NCBI GenBank assembly: GCA_033398695.1
Contig: CM065810.1
Location: 144,151,858-144,215,857 of the forward strand
Reading direction: 5' to 3'
Length of the DNA stretch: 64,000 bases
From: Orobanche coerulescens
Lineage: Eukaryota; Streptophyta; Magnoliopsida; Lamiales; Orobanchaceae
The notes under the pieces are model-generated. The model saw only the letters and a program-made list of their open reading frames with translations. It searched no databases and was not told the origin of the DNA. The position numbers and the translations under genes are program-made. Numbering within the stretch: position 1 is the first letter of the stretch; each line of letters starts with the position of its first letter. Below are positions 10,343 through 21,224 of the stretch, one piece after another.

Positions 10343-11386
10343 TTTTGGAAATGTAAGATAAAATAGAGGAAATGGGCTATTTTAAGCAGCCCATTTGAGA
10401 GGAAATTTTGAGTGGGCTCAACTACGAGCTAAAGTCGGGACTTAGTTGGAATACGTAGTACTCCGTACGAGGTTTCCAAAACATATAAGAACACTCAAAA
10501 TGATTGAGGTATGAATGAGATATAATGTTCCAAAGTGAACCCTTTAAAAATGAATTTGGGATGCTATCCCACATTGGAAAAAGAAGGGAGAAATTATGAG
10601 TATATAAGGAGATGTGGACAAAGGCATGTTCAAAATGAGACATGTGTGTGGATGTGTGACTAGGCGCCCCTCGCGCACACACACACATGCGCGCGCTGCT
10701 GCCGCCGCCGTCCGTCCGTCCGGCTCGGCTCGGCTCGGCTCGGGTCGGGTCGGTCGGGTCGGGTCGGTCTCGGTCGAAGGGCGATTTGGGCGAAATGTCT
10801 CGGCATCTCGAAGTTATCTTTTTACTGCAATTTTATTCGGTAAAATTTTATTTTACCGAATATACCTCAATTGATAAATTCCGAATTTTTCGGATCCGGA
10901 TAAAATCGAATATGGATAAGTATTTCGATCGGTTTAGAGTTCCTCCATATACCAATTTCGATCGGTTTAGAGTTCCTCCAGATACCAATTTCGATCGGTA
11001 TAGAGTTCCTACAGCACACAACCTCTTCCAGTCTTCACCTATAAATACCCGACTGAGGGGGCTAGTTTTACACACTTCTTTTTGCGGACGAATTTTTACA
11101 GCCAAAACAGCCAAATATTTTTCTTCTTCATTTTTCTTTCTTCTTCGGTCGGTGATAGTAGACAGAGTTGTTCTAGTTCGTTGAGGGTGCAGCGGATCAC
11201 AGATTCATTACATCGAGCTGTCGTTTTATCCTGGGAGGCAGACGTCATACACCGTGGTGAGGACGAATTTGCTTTAAGGAGACAGATTATCTGGACTCAA
11301 CAGCGAAAACTTTCGCTTCACGTACGGGATCGGCGGATTTCGTTTTGCTGACAATTTTCTGCAGGATTTATATAATATATATATTC

Positions 11387-11448
<62 letters not shown>

Positions 11449-11486
11449 TGTTCTTTTCAAGTAATCATTTATAAATTATTTCAACA
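10343..11486 (+). repeat. 3' LTR of Copia element 1
   Basis: Matches 757-1863 over its length. Its first bases are TT instead of TG, so the terminal dinucleotide is mutated. The GC-rich part (about 10700-10780) has extra GGCTC/GGGTC units compared with the 5' copy, and the TA repeat is longer. It ends ...TTCAACA, followed by TSD GCAAC. Confidence 0.92.
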
Positions 11487-11609
11487 GCAACATGGTCGAC
11501 CTCTTCACTTTTATTTTTAGTTGCAGTTACACACTAATCGTCATATTTATATAATCTATTAATCTACCATATCCATTCTTTTACCTAAAAATCGATAAAA
11601 GTTTATATT

Positions 11610-11840
11610 TGTTTCGGGAAATCCTTCCCGTATTGGTGTCTTACCTAATACTGGTTGTAGGGGGATAAGAGTTATGGAAGGTTCTAGACTCTTCCATAAG
11701 TAGTAGGATCCTGTTAGATGTCTTACCTTAACTAGGAATCCTATGTATGGAAGGAATCTCTTTGTAATGCCTATATAAAGGCCCCTCTATTCATTGTTAT
11801 CAATACAATTGATTTGCTGTCTTTACTTTCTCCTCAAACA
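11610..11840 (+). repeat. 5' LTR of Copia element 2
   Basis: Starts TGTTTCGGGAA, ends CCTCAAACA. A hairpin-forming CGGGAA/TTCCCG pair lies at its start, and a TTATGGAAG/CTTCCATAA inverted repeat spans 11672-11699. TATATAA at 11772-11778 is the probable TATA box. Confidence 0.94.
11772..11778 (+). promoter_or_regulatory. TATA box of Copia element 2 LTR
   Basis: TATATAA in the context CCTATATAAAGGC, about 60 bp before the LTR end. This places the transcription start near 11800. The 3' LTR keeps the same box near 18906-18912. Confidence 0.65.
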
Positions 11841-11853
11841 CGTTATCAGCACG
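11841..11853 (+). other. Possible primer-binding site of Copia element 2
   Basis: CGTTATCAGCACG follows the 5' LTR directly. It shares TATCAG with the common initiator-tRNA-Met site of plant elements, but the match is partial. Confidence 0.4.
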
Positions 11854-12812
11854 TAGCTCGAACGAAAGAAAAAAAAAATCGGCCAGCCCTCCGCCGACGC
11901 AGCCTGCCGCCGCCCGCTGCCAGCCGCCGACTGTCCAGTTGCCGTCTGCCGCCAGCCATCGCCCGCCGCCGCTGCCAGCCACCGCCAGCTGCCCAGTGCC
12001 ACCGCCCAGTGCCGCCGCCCATCCACCGCCGTCGAGCACCGCCGCCTCTGCCCAACCGCCGCCACCACTGCCAGCCGCCGCCCAGCACCACTACCCAGCG
12101 CCGCCGCCGCCGAGCACTGCCGCCTCTACCCAGCCGCCGGACAACCACTTCAGCCGGAAATCCGCCGATCGATCCAGTAGGAAGCGCGCCGCTCGATCGG
12201 CCAAACATCACCATTGGCCGCCGCACTGGCCCGACCACCGCCGCCGGCCATCTCCCAGCCGACCAAGTCAGACCAGTTCGACTCTCGGACCAAAACCCGA
12301 ACATCAACTTATCTTCGGAAGTCGCCAAAATTGCGCCTCCGGTTTCACGTCGTCGCATCGAGTATCAACCGGTAGATCGAAGCACACCACAAATTCAGCA
12401 CGTGCCTCATTTTATAATCTAGGTAATTATCTGACTTGTCCCTATTTCAATTCCCTCCTTTTGGGATTTTTTCTTTTGGGGACATGGGTTCTTGGGTTCT
12501 TTATCTCCCACGCTACTTTGCGGTGGATGAGACTGCGAGAGAAGTCGGTATCTCTGCGTGTCGAAGAAAACTGTGTGACGATCCTGGGGGAGTCACGGAA
12601 TTGTTGAAAGTCGATACTTGTGGTTGTTGCATACACCACGTATCTGGGTGCGATCTGATATCGCCGTTTTTTGTCTACTTTACTAAACAACAATTAAGGG
12701 AAGTAAATAGAGTAACGGTTATGTTACACGCTTTTAAAAGCATCGATTGTGACCGTTTACATTGTCCCTGAAAATCCAACAAGACTAACTTCCTCTTGTT
12801 TATATCTTGTAG
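11854..12812 (+). other. Leader of Copia element 2 with proline-rich frames and a possible intron
   Basis: About 11880-12260 is C-rich (CCGCCG repeats) and open in several frames, giving Pro/Ala-rich peptides; this reflects base composition more than a protein. At 12421-12424 a splice-donor-like AG|GTAATT occurs, and TTGTAG just before 12813 is a strong acceptor. A 390-nt leader intron (12423-12812) would place the gag ATG as the first codon of the next exon. Splicing is inferred. Confidence 0.5.
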
Positions 12813-13891
12813 ATGGCACAAAGCTCCAATGTTCATCCGGAGTTCGACATCCTTGACCATGCTGGTAAGGAGTACCATAGGTAGGTCTCAGACGTTCGCT
12901 TGGCGTTCGTCGGTAAGAGATTTACCACCACCATCTTTCCCTCTAACGAGCCTACCGCTCAAGAACCGAGCGAGGAAACCAAGGCTAATGCACTGATGTA
13001 CTTGCGTAGACATATACATCCGTTGTTGAAAAAGTGTTATATGAATTTGCAAACCCCGAAAGAACTATGGGATACACTCGAACAACGATTTAATAATGTG
13101 CATGATCAGCGCTTCCCCGAATTGCAACTTCAGTGGTAACAAATCCGATTTTTGGATTATGCGAATGTGGAAGCCTATAATCAAGCTATCCTTGATCTTC
13201 GCGCTGATCTTGGTTTTTATGGTGTCAAGAAATCGGATCAAGATTTGATCGAGAAGACTCTTAACACGTTTCCCATGGGAGCAAGTGTGATTGCTCATCA
13301 GCTGCGCGTTGCCTATGAGGAAGGGAGAATTAAAAATTTTAGTGACCTTATCTCCCACCTCGCGAAAAAAGAAAGGCACCATGAGATTATTCTCAATAGC
13401 AATGCGCGCCCAGCTGGTACTAAGCCGATTCCGGAAGTGAATCAGGCTACCCACAGGAAGGCACCACGACAAAATAGAAAAGGCAACGCTACTCAGTTTT
13501 TGCAAGCACCACGGGTGCATGACTCGAGCAAGCGAGGGAAAAGACGAGGTCGTCGTTCCAATGTGTGGAAGAGGCAAGGTGGCTCGGCCACGGTACCAGT
13601 GGAACCCAACCACGTGGACCGCCTCCTGCCGCCGGGATTGGAACCACTCCAAAGGAAGGCCGGAATTGCTATACTTGCGGATCGAAGAAGCATACTTACC
13701 GCAATTACAAGGCGCCAAAGAACATCCAAGCTTACTACAAGCACTATAAACAATATTTGACTCAAGAGTTAAATTACATGGAAGAAGATAATGAGAATAC
13801 GGAGGTGAACCATACTGAGATCCAGACTGAGATCCCTCCTCTCACCATTGCGGATAAAGACCAACATATGGATGTTGCCGACTTTGACTAG
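12813..13891 (+). pseudogene. gag: Copia element 2 gag
   Basis: ATG 12813 follows a splice-acceptor-like TTGTAG. The protein is a Copia capsid type (EFDILDHAGKEYHR, then FPSNEPTAQEPSEETK, LRRHIHPLLKKCY and PKELWDTLEQRF). In-frame stops occur at 12882-12884 (TAG where the family has Trp) and 13137-13139 (TAA). A frameshift at about 13560 moves reading to the frame of 13565-13891. There one finds a knuckle-like CYTCGSKKHTYRNY with the last Cys replaced, and a Glu/Asp-rich tail ending in TAG at 13889-13891. Gag forms the particle shell. Confidence 0.87.
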
Positions 13892-14713
13892 TTTTACGCT
13901 TTGGTTATGTTTTGTCTTGTTTTTAGTTTTCGAGAACTACTTTGGATTTTTATGAATGTAATAAAGTTAGCCATGATGAATAAAATTCTTTCAATTTCTA
14001 TGATTGTGCAAAAACGAATTTTATTTTTTCCCTTCGAAAGCATGTTTGGTTTATCACAAAATAATTGCTAGTAATGAATTGCTTGGTTAAATTGATACAT
14101 TAGTGTATTTCATCAAAACTTTTGATCAAGACTAGGTGCATCCTCCTTGGTATTTGTTTATGCTTTGAAAGTTCAAACGGAATCAGTGGTTTTTAAACAG
14201 CCTTAGCTGTACCGACATTCCTACTTTCTCTGCAAGTCTACCAAGTTGGAGTTACCAAAAGGATCATTAGTCGAGATATAAATCGAACACCATGATGCGT
14301 TTTGAAGTATTTAAACGCTCCTATGGCCATATTACCATAGTATTGTATCAACAATAATGCCTTTGAAAAAGGCTTCAACCTTGTTCTATCACTCAACAAT
14401 AGGGAAATACCAAAATAGCAACTTGAAACGAGCACTGAGATCTTAGTTTAATGATACAGAAAGTGCACGACCCATAGACAGAAAGATACGGAAGTCTAGT
14501 TTCCAGAACAACTGACCGTTCGTCCATAGCCTTCTTAACGAAGAAGTTATTGCTGTTTTAGTGAACAAAGGTCAAGCTGCGCGGAAATTATTTCCAGCGA
14601 TTGTGCTAACTTTGATCCTAACCAACTTGGTCAAATTTCCCCAAATTCGAAGTTAATGAGTTTTCGCTATGTCTTTCATCACAAGACTAATCAAGTTTCA
14701 TGTCTTATTGTAG
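13805..14713 (+). other. Intron-like segment between gag and protease with 3'-UTR-like start
   Basis: After the gag stop the sequence looks like a plant 3' UTR: T-rich, with AATAAAG and AATAAAA near 13960-13990. About 700 bp without coding follow. The segment ends with a good splice acceptor (CTTATTGTAG) directly before the protease ATG at 14714. A donor-like GAG|GTGAAC lies at 13802-13810 in the gag tail. Removing 13805-14713 (909 nt) would join the gag frame to the protease frame in phase. Splice use is inferred. Confidence 0.45.
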
Positions 14714-16147
14714 ATGTCTCGTGGCGAAATTGAGTGCCTTGCTGATAGTGGAACAACCCACACTATTCTTCGGAATAGGCAATTATTCAAGGATATTGTG
14801 CCATACATATCCTCAGTGACAACAATGATTGGTTCCTCCCAAGTAATTCAAGCGAGAGGACCTGCTCATTTCTTGCTACCTAATGGTACGTATATTAATG
14901 TCACAAATGCTCTCTATGCCCCAAGAGCAAACCGAACCTTGCTAAGTTTTAGGGACATCCGTGCCAACGGTTATCACCTTGATACACATTGTGAGAATGG
15001 GACAGAATTTTTGTGTGTTACTCTGGAAGAATGCGGAAGACACCGCGTTCTCGAGAAACTTATGAGTCTAAGTAGTGGTTTATACCAGACTACAATAAGG
15101 GTTATTGAATCCTATGCTGTGAGTCACGAACTGTGTGATTCCGAAGCATACCAACTATGGCATGACCGACTCGGTCACCCTGGACGCGACATGATGATTC
15201 GCATTTTTAAAAACTCACATGGTCATCCGTTTTTCAAGTCCAGAAAATGATTGGAAGCACCACTCGATATCGGCATTGATGTGAGTGAGCTTGATACCGT
15301 ATCACCGGGATTAAAGATCGCACGCCCTGATAAGGTTGACGGTGCATCTTTCGTAAATCCCAAGGCTTCCGTGGCAATTTCTAATACCCATAAATCGTTT
15401 TGCAAAGCCTGTTCACTAGCAAAGTTGATACCATCTCCGTCCTTTGCTAAAGACTCAACACAAAACATTCGCTTCTTACAAAGAATTCAAGGGGACATAT
15501 GTGGACCTATTCAGCCAGAGTGCGGACCATTCAGATATTTTATGGTTCTGGTTGATGCATCGACGCGATGGTCACACGTCGCTCTGCTATCCACGAGAAA
15601 CGCTGCATTTGCTAAACTCCTAGCACAAATCATCAAGTTACGGGCTAACCACCCCGACTTCCCAATCTCGTCATTAAGATTGGACAATGCTGGTGAGTTT
15701 ACGTTAAAGTCTTTTGACGACTATTGCATGTCGATTGGGATTGAAGTTGAACATCCCGTCCCCCATGTTCATTTGCAGAATGGCCTTGCCGAGGCTATGA
15801 TTAAGTGGTTACATCTTATCGCCCGAGCATTGGTATTGCGCACCAACTTTCCGATTTCTGCCTGGGGTTATGCAATTTTGCATGCGGCTATACTTATTCG
15901 TTTTCGACCCACTGCCAATCAACCGTTTAGTGCGTACCAGTTGGTAACTGGATATGAGCCTGATATTTCAAACTTACGCATTTTTGGTTGTGCAGTCTAT
16001 GTGCCAATTACGCCTCCACAGTGTACTAAAATGGGTCCGCAAAGACGATTAGGTATATATGTTGGCTATGAATCGCCTAAAATTGTCCGCTATTTGGAAC
16101 CTTTGACAGAGATACATTTCTTGCAAGATTTGCGATTGTCACTTTGA
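14714..16147 (+). pseudogene. Copia element 2 protease and integrase
   Basis: Starts with an aspartic protease motif, DSGTTHTI (catalytic Asp 14744-14746). The zinc-binding part follows (LWHDRLGHPG, then CKACSLAK). The integrase core has the three acids: Asp in GDICGP (15494-15496), Asp in RLDNAGEF (15683-15685) and Glu in NGLAEAMIK (15791-15793). An in-frame TGA at 15248-15250 and a stop at 16145-16147 break the polyprotein. Otherwise the frame is open for more than 470 codons, so decay is modest. Confidence 0.9.
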
Positions 16148-16709
16148 TGAGACAAACTTCCCGTCGTTAGGGGAGAGAGGAATCGAGCGATTCGATTGAA
16201 CGCCAGAAATTATGCAGTGTGCTCCTCCTTGCCTCATCAAGATCCCCGCACTCAATCCAAGCTAGAAGTGTAACGTATTCTCGATCTTGAGAAAGTTGCG
16301 GATTCGATGCCCGACACTTTGCGTCTGCGAAAGTGACAAGATCTACCATTCCCGCTGCGAATGTTCCTACAAGGTTAGAAGTTCCAGTTATAGGGCAAAG
16401 TTCAGCCGCCCAAAGGAATGATGCCCCCGGCGTCAACCTGAGTGGTGGGGCCAATTTATTTGGCTCTTATCCACCTTTCGAAAGAGGGGGATGCCAGTGG
16501 GTAGAAAGGATACCGAACCTCGAAAGAGAAGAGGAACGGAGGCACAAAATCCTCTCATCATTGACACAGTGACTCCGTCACACGAGATTATCTCTAACTA
16601 CGGATATGTCCTCGAATCAACAATGGAACAATCGACGGACGCGTCGGAAACTTTGTTGATGTCTAAGAATAAAGAAATCTCGATGTAATGTACGAGTGAA
16701 TAGGTACTA
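16148..16709 (+). pseudogene. Copia element 2 integrase-RT linker, frame-broken
   Basis: Fragments of the linker between integrase and RT lie in different frames (Pro/Ser/Glu-rich, for example DTVTPSHEI). No long open frame exists, and several small indels and stops are present. Linkers of this kind are poorly conserved, so exact frames cannot be set. Confidence 0.55.
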
Positions 16710-17942
16710 TTGGACAGGTCATCCACGCTAGTCGATGATACTTTTGCCTACTTCGTCGCTCAAGAAATTATTGAAGAAGACAACGCTGAGCCGCGCTCGG
16801 TTGCTGAATATCAACAACGAGCCGATTGGCCGAAATGGAAAGATGCAATGCAGGCTGAACTAGACTCAATGGCTAAACGTGAGGTATTTGGCCGTATCGA
16901 GCCAATACCCGTGGGCGTTAAACCGGTTGGACATAATTGGGTCTTTGTTCGTAAACGCAATGATAAAGATGAGGTCATGCGTTACAAAGCGAGATTAGTT
17001 ACCCAAGGCTTCTCGCAGCGCCCTGGCATTGACTACGAGGAGACGTATTCTCCCGTTATGGACATCATCACTTTCCGCTACTTAGTCAGTTTGGTAGTGT
17101 CCGAAAAACTGAACATGCAGCTTATGGATGTGGTTACAGCGTATCTTTATGGGGATCTAGATACGGATATCTATATGAAAGTCCCCGAAGGGATTTCATT
17201 GCCCAAATCAAGTAGCTCTAAACCACGGAGCACTTACGCTGTGAAATTGCGTCGTTCACTGTATGGGTTGAAACAATCCGGAAGGATGTGGTATAACCGC
17301 CTACGTGAATACTTGGTTGGGAAGGGATACGAGAACAGTGACATCTGTCCATGCATTTTCGTGAAAAGAACAGATACAGGATTCATGATTGTAGCCGTCT
17401 ATATAGATGACATGAATGTTATCGGTACCATAAATGAGGTCAATGAAACGGACCGATACCTTAAATCCGAATTCGAAATGAAAGATCTGGGGAGGACTCG
17501 ATTCTGCTTGGGCTTAGAGCTAGAACATCGAGATAATGGCATACTCATTCATCAGTCTGCCTATGTCCACAAAATGCTCAGGCGATTTAGTATGGACAAA
17601 GCACATCCTCTTGCTACCCCCATGATTGGTCGAAGTCTGGAAATGAACAAGGATCTGTTTCGTCCCAAAGAGGAGGATGAAGAGGTCCTTGGAGCAGAAA
17701 CACCGTAGCTTAGCGCAATCGGTGCGTTGTTGTATCTTGCTCAATGTACTCGTCCAGACATCGCATTCTCTGTGAATCTGTTAGCGAGATTTAGCTCCGC
17801 TCCCACGATAAGGCATTGGAATGGAGTAAAACACATCTTTCGATACTTGAAAGGCTCCAGTGACCTTGGATTGTTCTTTCCCTACGCAAGAGAGAGCGAT
17901 ATTAGAAAAGGCTATTTGAGGTTAAGACGACGCATACCGTAG
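16710..17942 (+). pseudogene. Copia element 2 reverse transcriptase
   Basis: Contains WPKWKDAMQAELDSM, VGHNWVFVRK, YKARLVTQGF, QLMDVVTAYLYG, RRSLYGLKQSGRMWYN and the catalytic YIDD (codons 17400-17411). [16 protein letters not shown] and FRYLKGS follow in the connection to RNase H. A single TAG at 17706-17708, in the same frame, separates the two blocks. The enzyme copies element RNA into cDNA. The domain is complete apart from the stop. Confidence 0.92.
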
Positions 17943-18538
17943 TCGATCTTCCTCGATATTGCGGCTAAGTATGGTAGCTTGACTACGGAAGTGCTAATGC
18001 GAGCAAGCTTACCCCTTATGCGAGAGAATCCTAACGACACGTTAGTTGGATTTCTTGATGCCGATTATCTCTCCGCATAAAGGGCGTTCCCAAATTGGTT
18101 ATGTGTTCACCATTGGGAATACGGCGATATCTTGGCGATCTACCAAGCGAGACCACGGTTGCTACTTCCTCGAACCATGCAGAGATAATTGCATTGCACG
18201 AATCCGTAAGGGAGTGCATTTGGCTCCGGTCAGTCATAGACCATATACGAGGAACGTGTGGATTAGATCCCACTACAACAACCCCTACTTGCATCTTTGA
18301 GGACAATGCGGCATGCATTGAGCAGATGAAGTTAGGTTTCATAAAGGGTGACAATACCAAGCATATTGCGCCGAAGTTCTTTTATAATCAGCAGCAACAG
18401 AAATTGCTGAATATCGAAGTGAAACAAGTGAGTTTCGATGAGAATATCGCAGACTTGTTCACTAAGTCTCTGCTGAAATCTACATTTGAGAAAAATGTGA
18501 GAAGCATCGGCATGTGTCGATTATCCGAGCTCAACTAA
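17943..18538 (+). pseudogene. Copia element 2 RNase H
   Basis: GFLDADYLS, IGYVFTIGNTAISW, SSNHAEIIALHE, FEDNAACIEQM, TKHIAPKFFYN and ENIADLFTKSL are the RNase H blocks. They lie in two frames with a stop near 18078-18080, so the domain is broken by at least one indel. It ends at a TAA at 18536-18538. Confidence 0.87.
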
Positions 18539-18743
18539 TGATAGCTCGACGGAATGAGCTGTCATGTATACCTCAGGGGGAGTATACTTCACATGATTTT
18601 GTCATTTGTAGTTGGTGCGTTGCGCTCTTTTTCCTCACCAAAGTCTTTGTTTTTCCCACGGGGTTTTATTTGACTTGGAAAGATTTTTTACCGAGGCAAC
18701 ACCTTGTGCACCATGTTAGTCTTAGTGTTCGACACAGGGGGAG
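18539..18743 (+). other. 3' untranslated part and polypurine tract of Copia element 2
   Basis: Short non-coding segment. AGGGGGAG at 18736-18743 abuts the 3' LTR and is the likely second-strand primer. Confidence 0.75.
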
Positions 18744-18974
18744 TGTTCCGGGAAATCCTTCCCGTATTGATGTCTTACCTAATACTGGTTGTAGGGGGAT
18801 AAGAGTTATGGAAGGTTCTAGACTCTTCCATAAGTAGTAGGATCCTGTTAGATGTCTTACCTTAACTAGGAATCCTATGTATGGAAGGCATCTCTTTGTA
18901 ATGCCTATATAAAGACCCCTCTATTCATTGTTATCAATACAATTGATTTGCTGTCTTTACTTTCTCCTCAAACA
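18744..18974 (+). repeat. 3' LTR of Copia element 2
   Basis: Same 231-bp length as the 5' LTR, with four substitutions by eye (about 98% identity). Ends CCTCAAACA, followed by TSD ATATT. Confidence 0.95.
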
Positions 18975-18979
18975 ATATT

Positions 18980-19251
18980 ATGTTATTCCCGCTTAAAGTG
19001 CAACATTTGATCCAAAACAGTGTCTATTTAGAAGTGCAATATTTCATTAAATATCTCAAATCATATCAAACAATCACATTTTACTTTTTAATCTTCACCA
19101 CACACTCACCATCAATACTTTTACCTTTTAATCCACACCACACACTCATTATTAATACTTACAAACTTACACATCTATCGCATCCAATCATTTACTTAAA
19201 ATACACTATTCTTTTTTTAAATATTACACATGAATTGAGACGGAGAAAGTA
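18980..19251. mobile_element. Degenerate Stowaway-like MITE
   Basis: The right end, GAGACGGAGAAAGTA, matches the plant GGGACGGAG-type terminal repeat. The left part (AAAGTGCAACATTTGATCC) recurs inverted at 21150-21210, so the two are members of one family in opposite orientation. The left terminal repeat is largely lost. Confidence 0.55.
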
Positions 19252-19311
19252 ATATTTAATTAACACAAGAAGGAATCTACGTTTCTTAATTGCTAGTGGG
19301 CTGTATAATGA

Positions 19312-20310
19312 TTGGCCACATGTCGTCAGTCTGACTCTGAGAGTGACACGTCAATTCAATGGGCCCATATAGCCCACGAGGTTCCTCCAAATCCTGTGGG
19401 CCAAAACCCAATATCCTGTGGGTCAAATCATGTTTGCTTTTATTTCCATTGGTTGGGTAATATAATTGATCCTATACGGGAACAGTCAAGTCCTTGGTTT
19501 ACAAATAAACATCCTGCCTATTTCGGACAGCTGCAGTTTATCATCCACGATTTTGTTGAATTTATTAGGGGTGAGCATAAAAACCGACAAAAACCGATAA
19601 TACCGAAAATACCGAAAAAATCGAAACCGAAAAACCGAACCAATAAGATATTGGTATGGTACGGTTCTTAAAATTTTGAAAACCGAATTATGCGGTTCGG
19701 TTTCGGTTTTAGATATGGATCCCGACTTTAAAACCGCAACCGAGATAAAGCAGATGACTATTGCAGACTTTGTTTTCTTTGTGCGTATTGTTATGAATTG
19801 ATGGACTTGTCTTGAGGAGGAAATTCAAGACTTTTGTTTATTACGATATCGACTTTTTGAATCCTTAGTTATTATCGTTTATTGAAGTAGATTTTATTTT
19901 TATTCAAGCTTTGAAGTGGATTAATTATGTATAAATCCTTCATTTGAAGCTCTGATTATGCGATTTAAGTAGTTCAATTGGGCGCAGTGAAAGCCCAACT
20001 TAAGTGGCCCATTTAATCAGCCCATTGACACCGAACCGCTACCGAACCGACACCGAAACCGATCACACCGAGCCGATTTAAAACCGAATCATTTCGGTAT
20101 TCAAATACTAGATACCGATAAGATACGGTTTGGTATCGGTTTTAGCTAGAAACCGTACCAAACCGAACTGAGCTCACCCCTAGAATTTATGATGGATCTT
20201 CTGGATTATTGCGAGGGTGAGGGAAACATCGACCAGGAAAATGAGGTGGCGGAAAAAAAAGACATTTCCACCCCCGAGCCCAGCAATCATCTACCTATCT
20301 ATTATTATTA
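19312..20310 (+). pseudogene. Possible coding fragment interrupted by a hAT insertion
   Basis: Not recognised. A frame is open from 19312 to the hAT target site at 19558-19565. If the hAT element and one target copy are skipped, it continues open from 20191 to about 20310, giving roughly 120 codons across the insertion. The peptide has a hydrophobic/aromatic part (FYFHWLGNIIDP, then GQLQFIIHDFVEF) and an acidic tail (DQENEVAEKKDIS). No ATG context or family could be assigned. It may be an old exon or a chance frame. Confidence 0.3.
19566..20182. mobile_element. Non-autonomous hAT element, 617 bp
   Basis: TIRs TAGGGGTGAGC (left) and GCTCACCCCTA (right) are perfect over 11 bp. The 8-bp TSD GAATTTAT lies at 19558-19565 and 20183-20190. 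Both arms hold CCGAAACC/GGTTTCGG repeats; the middle is AT-rich without a coding frame. Confidence 0.93.
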
Positions 20311-21224
20311 CTCCCTCCGTCCCAATCTAATTGAAATATTTAGAAGAAATTGGGGATATTTTAGGTAAATAATTGAATATAATATATATATAAATTTTGT
20401 AAATATTGATGGTGAATATGTAGTTGATTAGGTAGCTCATAATTTAGCTGATTTTAATTTAGATGTTTAGCAAATTAGCTGATAAGCTAGCTGATTTTAT
20501 TTATAAAATTACATAAAATGACATCACTTTTATTTTTCTATTATTTTTTAAACTTTCTCATTATATTATAACAATAATTGTTATAAAATAAAATAAAAGA
20601 GTTCGTAAAAATCTCACTCAAATTGTTATTTTTTTCTTTTAAAAAAATTTGTAATTAAAATTTTATATTTAGAGCCCCTGGGATTATGACGTCATAATTA
20701 ATATTTTTATACTGAAAATTAAACAGTTAACGGCAGGGGGTGTTTTGCAAAAAATTATAACGCCAGGGGGTCTAATTGTGAAAAATTAACGGATGGTGGG
20801 TTTTACTCGGGGGTATTTATGTAAAAAATCCTATATTTTTATTTAGGTCACAGACATGTATGGAATATATAAAGATGAGAAGCTAATTTCTTTTTTTCAT
20901 AAGCTTGAAAAATTAGCTTCTCAATCAGCTAGCTTATAAGCTAGCTGATTTGAGAAGCTAGATATTTACGAAACGAGCTTTTTTTAGTCAATGGTCAAAT
21001 AAGCTCTTGAAGCTTATAAGCTAGCTGATAAAACTAGTGCTAAACACAGCCAATGTGTGGCGTAGACTAAAAAGTAAAAATTATTGGTTGGTGAGTATGT
21101 GGTAGAGATTAAAAAGTAAAAGATGATTGTTTGATTTGATTTGAGGTATTTAATGAAATATTGCACTTTTAAAGGAATATTTTTTTGGATCAAATGTTGC
21201 ACTTCGAGCGGGACGGAGAGAGTA
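20311..21224. mobile_element. Stowaway-type MITE containing another MITE
   Basis: Left end ACTCCCTCCGTCCC, right end GGGACGGAGAGAGTA: the classic plant Stowaway-type terminal repeat. The right arm matches the copy at 18980-19251 in inverse. The middle is occupied by a second AT-rich inverted-repeat element, which explains the unusual length. Confidence 0.65.
20460..21053. mobile_element. Inner inverted-repeat MITE (AGCTAGCT arms)
   Basis: The arms hold AGCTGATAAGCTAGCTGATT and its inverse repeatedly. The right end, CTAGTGCTAAACACAGCC, is the complement of a GGCTGTGTTTAGCAC-type end found in plant hAT/PIF-like MITEs. The left end is degenerate and I see no clean TSD. Confidence 0.45.

Larger units (their letters stand above)
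757..11486 (+). mobile_element. Copia element 1 with two nested DNA transposons
   Basis: LTRs at 757-1863 and 10343-11486 flank a gag, protease, integrase, RT, RNase H region, the domain order of Ty1/Copia. The 5-bp TSD GCAAC lies at 752-756 and 11487-11491, so this is one original insertion. The internal part is enlarged by a CACTA-like element in gag and a hAT element in RNase H, each with its own TSD. Without them the internal region would be about 4.7 kb. The coding region has several stops and frameshifts, so this copy is defective. I did not recognise a primer-binding site after the 5' LTR. Confidence 0.93.
11610..18974 (+). mobile_element. Copia element 2 with short LTRs
   Basis: 231-bp LTRs (11610-11840 and 18744-18974) differ at four sites by eye. 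The TSD ATATT lies at 11605-11609 and 18975-18979. The order is leader, gag, intron-like spacer, protease, integrase, RT, RNase H, as in Ty1/Copia. Short LTRs and the gag type suggest the Ale/Retrofit-like group (inference). The coding region has several in-frame stops and frameshifts, so this copy is not functional as read. Confidence 0.94.

Noticed and set aside
11880..12420. Proline-rich protein gene (extensin-like)
   Set aside because: It lies between the 5' LTR and gag of Copia element 2, is open in several frames from CCG-rich composition, and lacks a signal peptide or repeat pattern of extensins.
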